Positions 8,594 through 17,403 of a stretch of DNA of 64,000 bases are shown here, in pieces. The first letter of the stretch is position 1, and every line of letters starts with the position of its first letter. The DNA is from Lachnospiraceae bacterium (GTDB lineage Bacteria > Bacillota > Clostridia > Lachnospirales > Lachnospiraceae), in contig JAFXFO010000040.1 in NCBI GenBank assembly GCA_017520425.1, positions 1-64,000 on the forward strand. Reading direction: 5' to 3'. A program made the translations under genes and the position numbers. The notes below the pieces were generated by a model. The model ran no database searches. It was not told where the DNA came from and saw nothing but the letters and a program-made list of their open reading frames with translations.

Positions 8594-10009
8594 ATGAGAA
8601 AGACGAAAATTATTTGTACTATTGGACCTTCCAGTGAAGAAGAAGAGAGATTAAAGGAACTGATGCTGGCAGGCATGAATGTGGCACGCTTCAACTTTTC
8701 TCATGGTACCCATGAAGAACAGAAGGGCAAGTATGAAAGATTTGTAAAGGTGCGCGAGGAACTTGGCTTACCCGTAGCAGCTTTGATTGATACCAAGGGA
8801 CCGGAAATCCGCCTCCACGATTTTGAAGGTGGTAAGGTGGAACTGGTGGCAGGTCAGATTTTTGTACTGACCACAGAGGAGATTATGGGTACCAGCGAAA
8901 AGGCAACCATTTCCTATAAGAATTTGAAGGATGATATTTCCGTAGGTATGTCCATTTTGATTGATGACGGTCTGATTGAAATGACCGTGGAAGAGATTAA
9001 GGGTGAGGAAATTATCTGCCATGTGGTAAATGGCGGCTTTGTATCCAACCACAAGGGCGTCAATGTACCCGGTGCGGTACTTTCCATGCCTTATATCAGT
9101 GATGTGGACAGAGCGGATATTGAGTTTGGTGCGGAACTGGGATTTGACTTTTTGGCAGCATCCTTTGCCAGAACCAAGGAAGATATTTTAGAGGTGCGTA
9201 AGATTCTGGAGGAAAAGGGAAGCTCCATGAAGATTATCGCAAAGATTGAAAACATGCAGGGTATCGAAAATGTGGAGGAAATCCTAAGCGTGGCAGACGG
9301 TATCATGGTAGCCCGTGGTGACATGGGTGTGGAAGTGCCCTTGGAAGAGGTGCCGGTGCTTCAGAAGCGCCTGATTAAGATGGCTGTGGCACAAGGTAAG
9401 CATGTTATTACAGCCACTCAGATGTTGGAGTCCATGATTAAGAACCCCAGACCTACCAGAGCAGAGGCTACCGACATTGCCAATGCGATTTATGACGGTA
9501 CTACCGCAATCATGCTTTCCGGTGAGACGGCAGCAGGTGCTTATCCTTTGGAGGCAGTACGTACCATGGCCCGCATCGCGGAAGCGGCAGAGAAGGATAT
9601 CGATTATCGCGGCAGAATGTATCGTTACGGCGTGGACAATCATACAGATACCACTACAGCTATTTCTTTTGCAACCTGTAGCATTGCCATGGACTTGAAG
9701 GCAGCAGCCATCATCACCGTTACTCTTTCCGGATTTACTGCAGAGATGGTAGCAAGATACAAGCCCGCATGCCAGATTATCGGTTGCAGTACAGAACATC
9801 CGGTGTTGCGCCAGATGAATCTTTTGTATGGCGTGAAACCTTTGGAAATCGATAAAGAATATTCTGCAGACGTGCTTTTCGTACATGCTGCGGAGGAAGC
9901 AAAGAAAGCAGGATACGTAAACAGCGGCGATATCGTGGTAATTACAGCCGGACTGCCATTAGGTGTAGCCGGAAGAACCAATATGATCAGAGTACTTGAG
10001 GTAAGATAA
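8594..10009 (+). CDS. pyk: Pyruvate kinase
   Basis: 471 residues from the ATG at 8594 (MRKTKIICTIGPSS). That start is preferred over an ATG at 8576, which overlaps the previous stop, because AAAGGAGA lies at the right distance. It carries the TKGPEIR loop, KIENMQG and MVARGDMGVEVPLEEV phosphoenolpyruvate/metal motifs, and the ATQMLESM box. It ends after the allosteric C domain, without the extra PEP-utiliser domain seen in some Firmicute enzymes. It catalyses the last ATP-forming step of glycolysis. Its place between a decarboxylase and a guanylate-kinase-like gene is not the usual Bacillus arrangement. Confidence 0.96.
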   Translation: MRKTKIICTIGPSSEEEERLKELMLAGMNVARFNFSHGTHEEQKGKYERFVKVREELGLPVAALIDTKGPEIRLHDFEGGKVELVAGQIFVLTTEEIMGTSEKATISYKNLKDDISVGMSILIDDGLIEMTVEEIKGEEIICHVVNGGFVSNHKGVNVPGAVLSMPYISDVDRADIEFGAELGFDFLAASFARTKEDILEVRKILEEKGSSMKIIAKIENMQGIENVEEILSVADGIMVARGDMGVEVPLEEVPVLQKRLIKMAVAQGKHVITATQMLESMIKNPRPTRAEATDIANAIYDGTTAIMLSGETAAGAYPLEAVRTMARIAEAAEKDIDYRGRMYRYGVDNHTDTTTAISFATCSIAMDLKAAAIITVTLSGFTAEMVARYKPACQIIGCSTEHPVLRQMNLLYGVKPLEIDKEYSADVLFVHAAEEAKKAGYVNSGDIVVITAGLPLGVAGRTNMIRVLEVR

Positions 10010-10012
10010 AGC

Positions 10013-10600
10013 ATGGGAAAAATCGTCTGCCTGATGGGCAAGAGCTCCACGGGAAAGGATACAATTTATAAAAGACTGTTGGCGAAGGAAGATTTGGGAC
10101 TGAAGCGTATTGTGCCCTACACCACCCGCCCCATGAGAGAAGGGGAACAGGAGGGGGTAGAGTACCATTTTACGGATGAGGCCGGCTTCCAAAAGCTGAA
10201 GGAAGAGGGCAAAATCATCGAGGACAGAGCCTATGACACAGTGCATGGGCTGTGGCGATATTTTACTGTGGCGGATGATGCTTTGGACCTGAGTCAGGGC
10301 AGCTATTGTATTATCGGTACCCTGGAGGCCTATGTGCAGATAAGGGAGTATTTTGGTGCGGACAAGGTGCTTCCCGTGTTGATTGAGCTGGATGACGGCG
10401 AGCGTCTGCAGCGTGCGCTGGGACGCGAAAGGAAGCAGGAGAATCCCCGTTATGAGGAGATGTGCCGAAGATTCCTGGCAGACAGTAAGGACTTCAGTCC
10501 GGAGAAGATTAAAGAAGCAGGCAATCCGCGGAGCTTTTACAACGGTTCCCTGGAGGCCTGTATTAGAAATATTGTCAGATATATTCGTGATAATGCGTAA
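10013..10600 (+). CDS. Guanylate kinase family protein
   Basis: 195 residues starting 3 bp after the pyk stop codon, so co-transcribed and probably translationally coupled. P-loop GKSSTGKD is at residues 9-16, and the GMP-binding TTRPMREGEQEGVEYHF segment at ~38-55 is well conserved. The usual gmk has GPSGxGK in the P-loop; here it is MGKSSTGKD, so it may be a paralogue of the housekeeping enzyme. In Bacillus the same position between yaaO and yaaR holds thymidylate kinase (tmk). Predicted reaction: GMP + ATP to GDP + ADP, by family. Confidence 0.82.
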   Translation: MGKIVCLMGKSSTGKDTIYKRLLAKEDLGLKRIVPYTTRPMREGEQEGVEYHFTDEAGFQKLKEEGKIIEDRAYDTVHGLWRYFTVADDALDLSQGSYCIIGTLEAYVQIREYFGADKVLPVLIELDDGERLQRALGRERKQENPRYEEMCRRFLADSKDFSPEKIKEAGNPRSFYNGSLEACIRNIVRYIRDNA

Positions 10601-10656
10601 GCATCAACTAGCCGATATAATATAGAGAAGTACTAACGGGAAGGAGGTCGTGTACC

Positions 10657-11097
10657 ATGGATTTGAAGATTAACCAAATACAGCAGTCTGCGCCCGTGGA
10701 ACACACCACTCAGGTTAGTCAGGGTGACAGTACCTTCAAATTTACACTGGTCAGCCATATCGAGGAGGCAGAGCTGCAGACCAAGCTTCAGGGTCTTATG
10801 CAGGCTATCACCGAGGAGGGAGACAAGCTGGCCAAACGTAAGGACTTGCGGGATATGAAGCATTATCGGGGACTGGTGAAGGAGTTTTTGAATGAAATCG
10901 TCAGCCGTTCCCATGAGTTTTCCAGAGAGAACTTCCTGGACAGAAGGGGCCGCCACAGGGTATATGGTATCGTCCGTCTGGTGGATGAAAATCTGGACGC
11001 TTTGGCCCAGGAATTAATGAAGGATGAAAAGGACAATCTGGCGATTCTCTCCAAGATCGGAGAAATCCGCGGGTTGTTGCTGGATATATTTACATAA
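10657..11097 (+). CDS. yaaR: YaaR family (DUF327) protein
   Basis: 146 residues, start preceded by GGAAGGAGG. The all-helical sequence with [21 protein letters not shown], the central [18 protein letters not shown] and the [22 protein letters not shown] segment matches the DUF327/YaaR family. The function is not established. Conserved neighbours (holB, ricT, rsmI) suggest a housekeeping role. The long hairpin element 2 separates it from holB. Confidence 0.88.
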   Translation: MDLKINQIQQSAPVEHTTQVSQGDSTFKFTLVSHIEEAELQTKLQGLMQAITEEGDKLAKRKDLRDMKHYRGLVKEFLNEIVSRSHEFSRENFLDRRGRHRVYGIVRLVDENLDALAQELMKDEKDNLAILSKIGEIRGLLLDIFT

Positions 11098-11101
11098 TAA
11101 G

Positions 11102-11318
11102 AATTGGGTTGGGGATAATGTGCTTATGTACTGTTGATTGATGCACATTATGTCCTATAAGCAAGGTCTTGAAAAACGTCGGCCCTTAGTGAGGTCAAGC
11201 CGCTTGCGGCTTCGAACTTAGTGCCGTTACGTTTTTCACGAAGCGAAAGCGTCCTGCGTTAGGATATAATGTGTGGCAATCAACTTTGGGTGGAAAATCC
11301 CCCATCCCTAACCCAATT
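11102..11318 (+). repeat. Long intergenic hairpin element, copy 2 (two nested outer stems)
   Basis: The outermost arms AATTGGGTTGGGGAT (11102-11116) and ATCCCTAACCCAATT (11304-11318) pair almost perfectly. A second stem pairs 11133-11157 with 11260-11284. The family core is at 11171-11183 and 11223-11237 (GAAAAACGTCGGC with GCCGTTACGTTTTTC), with an apical AAGCCG/CGGCTT hairpin and the tail ACGAAGCGAAAGCG (11238-11251). ATAATGTGC (11115-11123) could instead pair with GCACATTAT (11143-11151), giving an alternative fold. It lies in the gap before holB and ends 22 bp before its start. Confidence 0.85.
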
Positions 11319-11340
11319 TTATCAAAACGGAGGAAAAACT

Positions 11341-12333
11341 ATGGCGGGATTTCAGGATATCATCGGGCAGGAACAGATAAAGGAGCATTTGCAAAATGCA
11401 CTGTCCACAGGCAAAATTTCACATGCGTACATAATCAATGGTGAAAAATCCTCCGGTAAGGAGTTTATTGCTAAGATTTTTGCCATGGCGCTTCAGTGTG
11501 AACGGGAAGGGGTTGAGCCCTGTAATGAGTGTCGTTCCTGCAAGCAGACCTTGTCCAAGAATCAGCCGGACATTATCTATGTGAGCCATGAAAAGCCCAA
11601 TACCATCAGCGTGGATGATATCCGTGCCCAGGTCAATAATGATGTGGCAATCAAGCCTTATAGCAGTAAGTATAAGGTGTATATCATCAATGAGGCGGAG
11701 AAGATGACGCCCCAGGCTCAGAATGCTATTTTAAAGACATTGGAGGAACCCCCGGCATATGCGGTAATTATGCTTCTGGTATCCAATATGAACAGTCTGC
11801 TGCCCACCATTTTAAGCCGTTGCGTGACTTTGAATATGAAGCCCGTAAGGGATGAGCTGGTTCGTAAATATTTGATGGAGGAGCTGCAGGTGCCGGATTA
11901 CAAGGCAAATGTGTGCGTGGGCTTTGCCAGAGGAAATGTGGGAAAAGCCAAGCTTTTAGCCTCTTCCGAGGAGTTTGAGAATATCAAGTCAGAAGCCCTT
12001 TCCCTGTTGAAATACATCAAGGAGATGGAGATACAGGAGATTGTGGCTGCCATTAAGAAAATCAATGAATACAAGCTGGAGGTTCAGGATTATTTTGACA
12101 TCATAGCCATCTGGTATCGGGATGTGCTTTTGTTTAAGGCCACCATGGATGCCAACCAGCTGATTTTCAGGGATGAGATACAGACCTTGCGTAAGATTGC
12201 AGCACGATGCAGCTACGAAGGAATCGAAAAAGTCATTCAGGCCCTTTCTACTGCAAAGAAGCGTATGGAGGCCAATGTAAACTTTGACTTGCTGATGGAG
12301 CTATTGCTTCTGGAGATTCAGGAGAATGGCTGA
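11341..12333 (+). CDS. holB: DNA polymerase III subunit delta'
   Basis: 330 residues from the ATG at 11341, which has GGAGG 6 bp upstream; an earlier in-frame start would run back into the hairpin element. Sequence signs: FQDIIGQEQIKEHLQNAL, HAYIINGEKSSGKEF (Walker-A-like), a four-cysteine zinc cluster (C-x8-CNECRSC), the VYIINEAEKMTPQAQNAILKTLEEPP box and the SRC sensor motif LPTILSRC. It is a clamp-loader subunit of the replisome. The position after yaaR is as in Bacillus. Confidence 0.95.
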   Translation: MAGFQDIIGQEQIKEHLQNALSTGKISHAYIINGEKSSGKEFIAKIFAMALQCEREGVEPCNECRSCKQTLSKNQPDIIYVSHEKPNTISVDDIRAQVNNDVAIKPYSSKYKVYIINEAEKMTPQAQNAILKTLEEPPAYAVIMLLVSNMNSLLPTILSRCVTLNMKPVRDELVRKYLMEELQVPDYKANVCVGFARGNVGKAKLLASSEEFENIKSEALSLLKYIKEMEIQEIVAAIKKINEYKLEVQDYFDIIAIWYRDVLLFKATMDANQLIFRDEIQTLRKIAARCSYEGIEKVIQALSTAKKRMEANVNFDLLMELLLLEIQENG

Positions 12334-12370
12334 TATCAGGAAAAGAATTGTTAGGAGTATTAACAGTAAT

Positions 12371-13750
12371 ATGACAGAAAAGAGAATAAACGTAAAATTA
12401 TTGTGGGCAGTGCTGTGTTTGGCACTGCTCACAGGTTGTGGAAATAAGGTGGAGGAAAATGGCCCCACCGATACCAAGGAAAGCATAGAAGCACAACCGG
12501 AAGCAATTCCGGAAGTGACTCCTGCGCCCACCGCGAAACCAAAGGAGTGGAATACACCGGAGGATTACCGCGTAGTGGACACCTATGTGGCACCGGAGGC
12601 TATTGCAGACAGTAAGTTTGATATGGAGACGGCATTGACCTGTATTCCATTGAAAGAGGCGTATGCCCCCTATTTTAAGTTCGGTTTGGCCATGTCCGGT
12701 TACAATGCCCAGACCTTTGCCATCGAAAGCCCGGAAATGAAGGAGCTGGTCAAGTATCATTGTAATACAACCACAGCAACCAACCTGATGAAGCCCCAGT
12801 ATATGCTGATGCAACAGGAGTCTCAGGAAGCGGTAAAGAACGGGTCTGAGGACCCGGTACTGGATTTTACGGTTACGGACAAGCTGTTGGCTTTTTGTCA
12901 GGAAAATGAAATCGGTGTAAGAGGTCATACCCTGGTATGGCATGCCCAGACACCGGATTGGTTTTTCAGAGAAGGTTATACGGATGACGGGGCCTATGTG
13001 GACGCAGACACCATGAAGTACAGACTGGAAAGTTATATCCGCCAGATGCTGGAGTTTTGCCAGAACAATTATCCCGGTGTGGTATATTGCTGGGATGTGG
13101 TGAATGAGTGCGTGGAGCCCATGGACGGCGAAACGGAAAGCGGTTGGAAATGCAGAACTGCCGGGAACAGCCCGGAGGGAACCAACCAGTGGTATGATAT
13201 CCTGGGTTACGAATATGTGGAGCTGGCCTTTACCTATGCCCGCAAGTATGCAGCGGAAGGTGTGGCACTGGTCTATAACGATTACAATACCTGGGACAGC
13301 AATAAGATGTTCCATGTGTATAATCTGATGAAATATTTGAAGGAAAAAGGCTTGGTAGATGCTTTGGGCATGCAGTGCAATCTGTCCGTAAATACGGATT
13401 TGTTGGATGTATACAATTCCATCGGCAAGTATGCGGAGCTGGGATTGGAGCTGCAGGTGACAGAGTTGAACATCGTGGCAGAAGATACCTCACCGGAGTC
13501 CTACGAAAAACAGGCTGCCTGCTACAAGAAATTCATGCAGTATGTCTTGTCCTACGACAAGGATAATGGCGGCAATGCAGATATCTCGGTGGTGAATATT
13601 TTCAGTCTGATGGACGGATATTTACTTTACCCCAGTGACAGTAACAACTATTGTGTGTTTGATTGCAATATTGAACCAAAGCCTAATTACTACTCCATCA
13701 TTGATGCGGTGGTGAAATCGGGCAAGAACAATCCGGAAATACTGAAGTAG
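12371..13750 (+). CDS. Endo-1,4-beta-xylanase, GH10 lipoprotein
   Basis: 459 residues from the ATG at 12371, chosen because a lipoprotein signal starts there (hydrophobic LLWAVLCLALL then lipobox LTGC); an in-frame ATG at 12326 overlapping holB would add 15 basic residues. A Pro/Thr-rich linker is followed by a GH10 barrel: VRGHTLVWHAQTP, the acid/base glutamate in WDVVNECVEP and the nucleophile in LQVTELNI. It would cut xylan backbones at the cell surface. A GH10 gene between holB and ricT breaks a conserved replication block, so it is an inserted trait. A strong terminator follows. Confidence 0.92.
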   Translation: MTEKRINVKLLWAVLCLALLTGCGNKVEENGPTDTKESIEAQPEAIPEVTPAPTAKPKEWNTPEDYRVVDTYVAPEAIADSKFDMETALTCIPLKEAYAPYFKFGLAMSGYNAQTFAIESPEMKELVKYHCNTTTATNLMKPQYMLMQQESQEAVKNGSEDPVLDFTVTDKLLAFCQENEIGVRGHTLVWHAQTPDWFFREGYTDDGAYVDADTMKYRLESYIRQMLEFCQNNYPGVVYCWDVVNECVEPMDGETESGWKCRTAGNSPEGTNQWYDILGYEYVELAFTYARKYAAEGVALVYNDYNTWDSNKMFHVYNLMKYLKEKGLVDALGMQCNLSVNTDLLDVYNSIGKYAELGLELQVTELNIVAEDTSPESYEKQAACYKKFMQYVLSYDKDNGGNADISVVNIFSLMDGYLLYPSDSNNYCVFDCNIEPKPNYYSIIDAVVKSGKNNPEILK

Positions 13751-13768
13751 TCATATTTTATCATTGCA

Positions 13769-13800
13769 GGCGGGAAGAGATTCCCGCCTATTTGCGTGTT
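13769..13800 (+). terminator. Terminator after xylanase
   Basis: GGCGGGAA-GAGA-TTCCCGCC, a perfect 8-bp GC-rich stem, followed by a T-containing tail (tatttgcgtgttt). Confidence 0.75.
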
Positions 13801-13939
13801 TAGGGATTCTTGCGAAGATTCAAAATGCACTTCAAATGTTACATTCGGCACACGGAAAGGTATTCCTTTTAGAGATGGATACGAGTAGAATATGAGTATA
13901 GGAACGGTTAGGGAATACAAAGATAAAAGGAGGAGTTAC

Positions 13940-14539
13940 ATGACTACCGGTGAAAAAATAGCTATGCTACGAAAAAAGAAGGATTTGACCCAGGAGCAGC
14001 TGGCAGAGATTTTAAAGGTCTCAAGACAGTCGGTTTCCCGCTGGGAAATGGACGTGGCATTTCCGGAGACAGAGAAGCTAATTAAGCTGGCAAAGCTTTT
14101 GGATTGCAGCATTGACTTTTTATTAAGTGAAGAGAATTTGGAGCAGGAAAAAGCGAAGAGCGAATACTCAATGAAGGAGATTTGCAGATTTATCCGGGAA
14201 TGCGGTTATTTCTTTTTGGCTACAGCCAATGATAATGAACCGCATCTGCGCCCTATGGGGATGATATATGGAGATGATGAGGCCTTGTACATAGCTACGG
14301 ATAAGCGTAAAAATGTATATCGGGAGCTTACGGGGAATCCTATGGTGGAATTGGCAAGCTACAGCCTCAGTAGTCGGAAGTGGACCAGAATCCACGGCAA
14401 AATGACCGTAGGAAGCAGCCTGCGAATCAAAGAAGAAATGTCCGAAATGTACCCCATGCTTAAGCAGGAGTATGCAGGGGAGGAGGATATGTTTTTGGTG
14501 ATATTTAGGGTAAATGTTGAGAGTGTGAATGTATATTAA
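13940..14539 (+). CDS. XRE-type regulator fused to pyridoxamine-phosphate-oxidase-like domain
   Basis: 199 residues from the ATG at 13940 (AAGGAGGAG 7 bp upstream). Residues ~1-60 are a helix-turn-helix of the XRE type (LTQEQLAEILKVSRQSVSRWE). Residues ~75-199 match the split-barrel FMN-binding fold (FLATANDNEPHLRPMGMIY, NVYRELTGNPMVEL, WTRIHGKMTV). Such fusions suggest a regulator sensing a flavin or related ligand (inference). It is followed 10 bp later by a second, stand-alone split-barrel gene, so the pair is probably one operon. Confidence 0.82.
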   Translation: MTTGEKIAMLRKKKDLTQEQLAEILKVSRQSVSRWEMDVAFPETEKLIKLAKLLDCSIDFLLSEENLEQEKAKSEYSMKEICRFIRECGYFFLATANDNEPHLRPMGMIYGDDEALYIATDKRKNVYRELTGNPMVELASYSLSSRKWTRIHGKMTVGSSLRIKEEMSEMYPMLKQEYAGEEDMFLVIFRVNVESVNVY

Positions 14540-14549
14540 GGAGGTTACC

Positions 14550-14978
14550 ATGGAAAAGTTGACAGAAGTGACGGCGAAGATTATGGCAGAGCGTTTTGGT
14601 AAGGATAATGTGATTGCCCTGGCTACAGTAGGGGAAGGGGATCCTTATGTAAGATATGTGAACGCCTATTATGAGGAGGGTGCATTCTATATCATTACTT
14701 ATGGATTATCCAATAAGATGCGCCAGATAGAGAGGCACGAGTCAGTATCTATAGCCGGAGAATGGTTTACCGCCAAGGGGAAAGGTGTGAACATGGGGTA
14801 TTTCGGTAAGCCGGAGAATGTCCAAATGGCTAAAAAACTTCGCGAAGTTTTTGCAGAATGGATTGATAACGGACACAATAATTTTGCGGATGAGAATACC
14901 GTTATTTTAAAGATTGAACTGATAGAGGGAATACTGTTTTCACAGGGGAGACGGTATCACATTGATTTTGTGGGATAG
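14550..14978 (+). CDS. Pyridoxamine 5'-phosphate oxidase family protein
   Basis: 142 residues from the ATG at 14550 with AAGGAGG upstream. A small split-barrel with VIALATVGEGDPYVRYVNAYY, YIITYGLSNKMRQIE and SVSIAGEWFTAKGKG matches general-stress/FMN-binding members of the family rather than true PdxH. The substrate is unknown. It sits between the regulator-fusion gene and a flavin reductase, giving three consecutive flavin-fold genes. Confidence 0.78.
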   Translation: MEKLTEVTAKIMAERFGKDNVIALATVGEGDPYVRYVNAYYEEGAFYIITYGLSNKMRQIERHESVSIAGEWFTAKGKGVNMGYFGKPENVQMAKKLREVFAEWIDNGHNNFADENTVILKIELIEGILFSQGRRYHIDFVG

Positions 14979-14992
14979 GGAGGTATAAGCAT

Positions 14993-15577
14993 ATGAAAAG
15001 AAAATCTATCGGATGCAGCCATGAAATGCCTGTGCAGCCTGCTTTCATAGTAGGTACTTATAATGAGGATGGGACACCGAATTTTGCACCCATTACCTGG
15101 GTCAGCATGACCTGTGAAAAGGATGAAGATTACCTGATTGTTATCAGCATGTGGGGAACTAAGATGACAAAACAGAACACCCTGCGCAATCGTAAGTTAA
15201 GCATCAATATGGTAAGCAAGGATATGCTTGAATTGATGGATTATTTTGGACAGACATCCGGCGCACAAGGTATGAAAAAGGACTTATCTTATACGTATTC
15301 GCAAGGGGAATGTGTAGAAGCACCTATATTGGATATGAGTCCCTGGGTATGTGAATGTGAGGTACAAAGCATCGTGAATACCGGAGAATCGGATACGTTT
15401 TATTGTCGTGTAAAAAATGTACAGATAGATGAAAGGGTAGAAACAAGCGGCTGGGGAATCGATTTGACTTTGTTGAATCCCGTTATTTATTCCGGTAGTT
15501 ATCATTCAATTGGACAGTATTTAGGTGAGATAGGGGATTTTTATATCAAGGAACAGAATGAATCGTCGTGCCAATAA
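14993..15577 (+). CDS. Flavin reductase family protein
   Basis: 194 residues. The N-terminal part has PAFIVGTYNEDGTPNFAPITWVSMTC and the GTKMTKQNTLRNRKLSINMVS segment typical of the flavin reductase/FMN-binding split barrel. The end of the barrel carries an NPVIYSGSYHSIGQYLG pattern close to that of NAD(P)H:FMN reductases. It probably reduces or binds FMN. The 14-bp gap to the upstream gene and AGGGAGG site indicate an operon with the two split-barrel genes before it. Confidence 0.82.
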   Translation: MKRKSIGCSHEMPVQPAFIVGTYNEDGTPNFAPITWVSMTCEKDEDYLIVISMWGTKMTKQNTLRNRKLSINMVSKDMLELMDYFGQTSGAQGMKKDLSYTYSQGECVEAPILDMSPWVCECEVQSIVNTGESDTFYCRVKNVQIDERVETSGWGIDLTLLNPVIYSGSYHSIGQYLGEIGDFYIKEQNESSCQ

Positions 15578-15584
15578 CTCCCCC

Positions 15585-15613
15585 TTTTCATAATCCCAAA
15601 TCTATGGTATACT
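15585..15613 (+). promoter_or_regulatory. Possible promoter for ricT
   Basis: TTTTCA (15585-15590), 17-bp spacer, TATACT (15608-15613), 44 bp before ricT. The -35 box is weak; the -10 box is good. Confidence 0.4.
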
Positions 15614-15657
15614 ACAAAAGTCGTTAGAAATTTTGTGGTAATAGATTGGAGAAGTAA

Positions 15658-16569
15658 ATGATTAAAGTAGTTGGAGTACGTTTTCGTACAGCAGGAAAAA
15701 TATATTTTTTTGATCCCGTGAAGTTTGAAATCAAAAGAGGGGATCATGTGATTGTAGAGACTGCCCGCGGTATTGAGTTTGGTACGGCAGTGAGTGATGT
15801 AAAAGAGGTAGAGGATGATAAGGTGATACAGCCTTTGAAGCCGGTACTTCGTATTGCAAATCAGAGGGATGTGGAGCAGGAAGCAGCTAATAAGCTGAAG
15901 GAAAAGGATGCTTACAAAGTGTGCCTGGAGAAGATTCAGAAGCACGGACTGGAGATGAAGCTGATTGATGCAGAGTATACCTTTGACAACAATAAGGTGC
16001 TGTTTTACTTTACAGCGGATGGTCGTATTGACTTCCGTGAGCTGGTAAAGGATCTGGCAGCCGTATTTAAGACCCGTATTGAGCTTCGCCAGATTGGTGT
16101 CCGTGACGAGACCAAGATTGTGGGCGGTATCGGTATTTGCGGCAGACCCCTTTGCTGCCATACCCACCTGTCTGACTTTATACCGGTATCCATCAAGATG
16201 GCGAAGGAACAGAATCTGTCCCTGAATCCTACCAAGATTTCCGGTGTGTGCGGCAGGCTGATGTGCTGTCTGAAGCATGAGGAGGAGACCTATGAGGAGC
16301 TGAACCGTAAGCTGCCGAATATCGGAGATTACGTGACCACGGATGATGGTTTAAAGGGCGAGGTGCAGAGTGTGAATGTACTGCGTCAGCTGGTGAAGGT
16401 GGTAGTGGATGTAAATGATGAAAAGGAAATCCGCGAGTACGAAGCCAGCAAATTACGCTTTAAGAAGCGTCATGGTAAAAAGGAAAAAATGGAGCTTTCC
16501 AAGGAAGAAATGCGTGAATTGGAGCGCTTAGAAAAACAGGAAGGAAAATCAAAACTCGATGACAATTAA
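15658..16569 (+). CDS. ricT: PSP1-domain regulatory iron-sulfur protein RicT (YaaT)
   Basis: 303 residues. It opens with VVGVRFRTAGKIYFFDP and has the cysteine motifs ICGRPLCC and VCGRLMCC that bind the Fe-S cluster of the Ric (Y-) complex. In Bacillus the complex of RicA, RicF and RicT promotes RNase Y cleavage of polycistronic mRNAs and affects sporulation phosphorelay. The lysine-rich C-terminal tail (~275-303) overlaps the next gene by 11 bp. Position after holB and before the methyltransferase matches Bacillus once the four inserted genes are ignored. Confidence 0.93.
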   Translation: MIKVVGVRFRTAGKIYFFDPVKFEIKRGDHVIVETARGIEFGTAVSDVKEVEDDKVIQPLKPVLRIANQRDVEQEAANKLKEKDAYKVCLEKIQKHGLEMKLIDAEYTFDNNKVLFYFTADGRIDFRELVKDLAAVFKTRIELRQIGVRDETKIVGGIGICGRPLCCHTHLSDFIPVSIKMAKEQNLSLNPTKISGVCGRLMCCLKHEEETYEELNRKLPNIGDYVTTDDGLKGEVQSVNVLRQLVKVVVDVNDEKEIREYEASKLRFKKRHGKKEKMELSKEEMRELERLEKQEGKSKLDDN

Positions 16570-17296
16570 TCTGAAGGACAAGGAACGTTTGGATGAATTG
16601 CAGCGAAATGGGTATCAGATTATTCAGAATCCTGAAAAGTTTTGTTTCGGCATGGATGCAGTGCTGTTGTCCGGATTTGCCAAGGCAAAGAAGGGCGATG
16701 TGGTTTTGGACATGGGCACGGGGACCGGTATCATACCGATTCTCATGGAGGCTAAAACCGAGGCCGCACATCTGACCGGCCTGGAAATCCAGGAGGAAAG
16801 TGCGGATATGGCAAGGCGTAGCGTGGCGCTGAACGGACTTTCTGAAAAAATTGATATTGTAACAGGCGATATTAAGGAAGCAGACAGGATATTTAAGTCT
16901 GCTTCTTTTGATATCATCACCTGCAATCCACCCTATATGATCGGTCAGCACGGGCTGACCAACCCGGATGCTCCCAAGGCTATCGCCCGCCATGAGGTAC
17001 TTTGTACCCTGGAGGATGTAATATCCCAAGCGGCCAAGCTACTGAAACCCGGGGGACATTTTTTCATGGTGCACAGACCGTTTCGTCTGGCAGAAATCAT
17101 GACCACTTTGGTGCAATATAAACTGGAGCCTAAGAGGATGCAGCTGGTGTACCCTTATGTGGACAAGGAACCCAATATGGTGCTTATCGAAGCCACCCGT
17201 GGAGGCAAGAGCCGCATGACCGTGGAGAAGCCCTTGATTGTCTATAAGGAACCGGGGGTATATATGCCGGAGATTTATGATATTTATGGGTACTAG
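16559..17296 (+). CDS. tRNA1(Val) adenine-N6 methyltransferase family protein (YabB/TrmN6-like)
   Basis: 245 residues, starting inside the last codons of ricT (11-bp overlap), which implies translational coupling. A class I SAM fold with VLDMGTGTGIIPILM (motif I), LTGLEIQEESADMA and the catalytic NPPY in ITCNPPYMIG marks it as an adenine-N6 methyltransferase. In enteric bacteria TrmN6 methylates A37 of tRNA1(Val); the target here is inferred from family only. Confidence 0.88.
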   Translation: MTINLKDKERLDELQRNGYQIIQNPEKFCFGMDAVLLSGFAKAKKGDVVLDMGTGTGIIPILMEAKTEAAHLTGLEIQEESADMARRSVALNGLSEKIDIVTGDIKEADRIFKSASFDIITCNPPYMIGQHGLTNPDAPKAIARHEVLCTLEDVISQAAKLLKPGGHFFMVHRPFRLAEIMTTLVQYKLEPKRMQLVYPYVDKEPNMVLIEATRGGKSRMTVEKPLIVYKEPGVYMPEIYDIYGY

Positions 17297-17338
17297 AGGA
17301 ATTATTCTGAATAATTTCTGGAAATTAGAAAAAAACCC

Positions 17339-17369
17339 TTGACTGTAAACCTTGTTTATACCTTACAGT
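17339..17369 (+). promoter_or_regulatory. MerR-type promoter with dyad operator
   Basis: TTGACT (17339-17344) and TACAGT (17364-17369) are spaced by 19 bp, the long spacing typical of MerR-controlled promoters. A perfect 7-bp dyad ACTGTAA (17342-17348) / TTACAGT (17363-17369) fills the spacer. This fits autoregulation by the MerR protein encoded 35 bp downstream. Confidence 0.65.
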
Positions 17370-17403
17370 ATGCTCAAAATCATGAATACAGGAGGAACTT
17401 GTT

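Noticed and set aside
9284-9886. Minus-strand 200-codon reading frame inside pyruvate kinase
   Set aside because: Shadow of the pyk gene: Cys/His-rich, no ribosome site, antisense to a clear enzyme.
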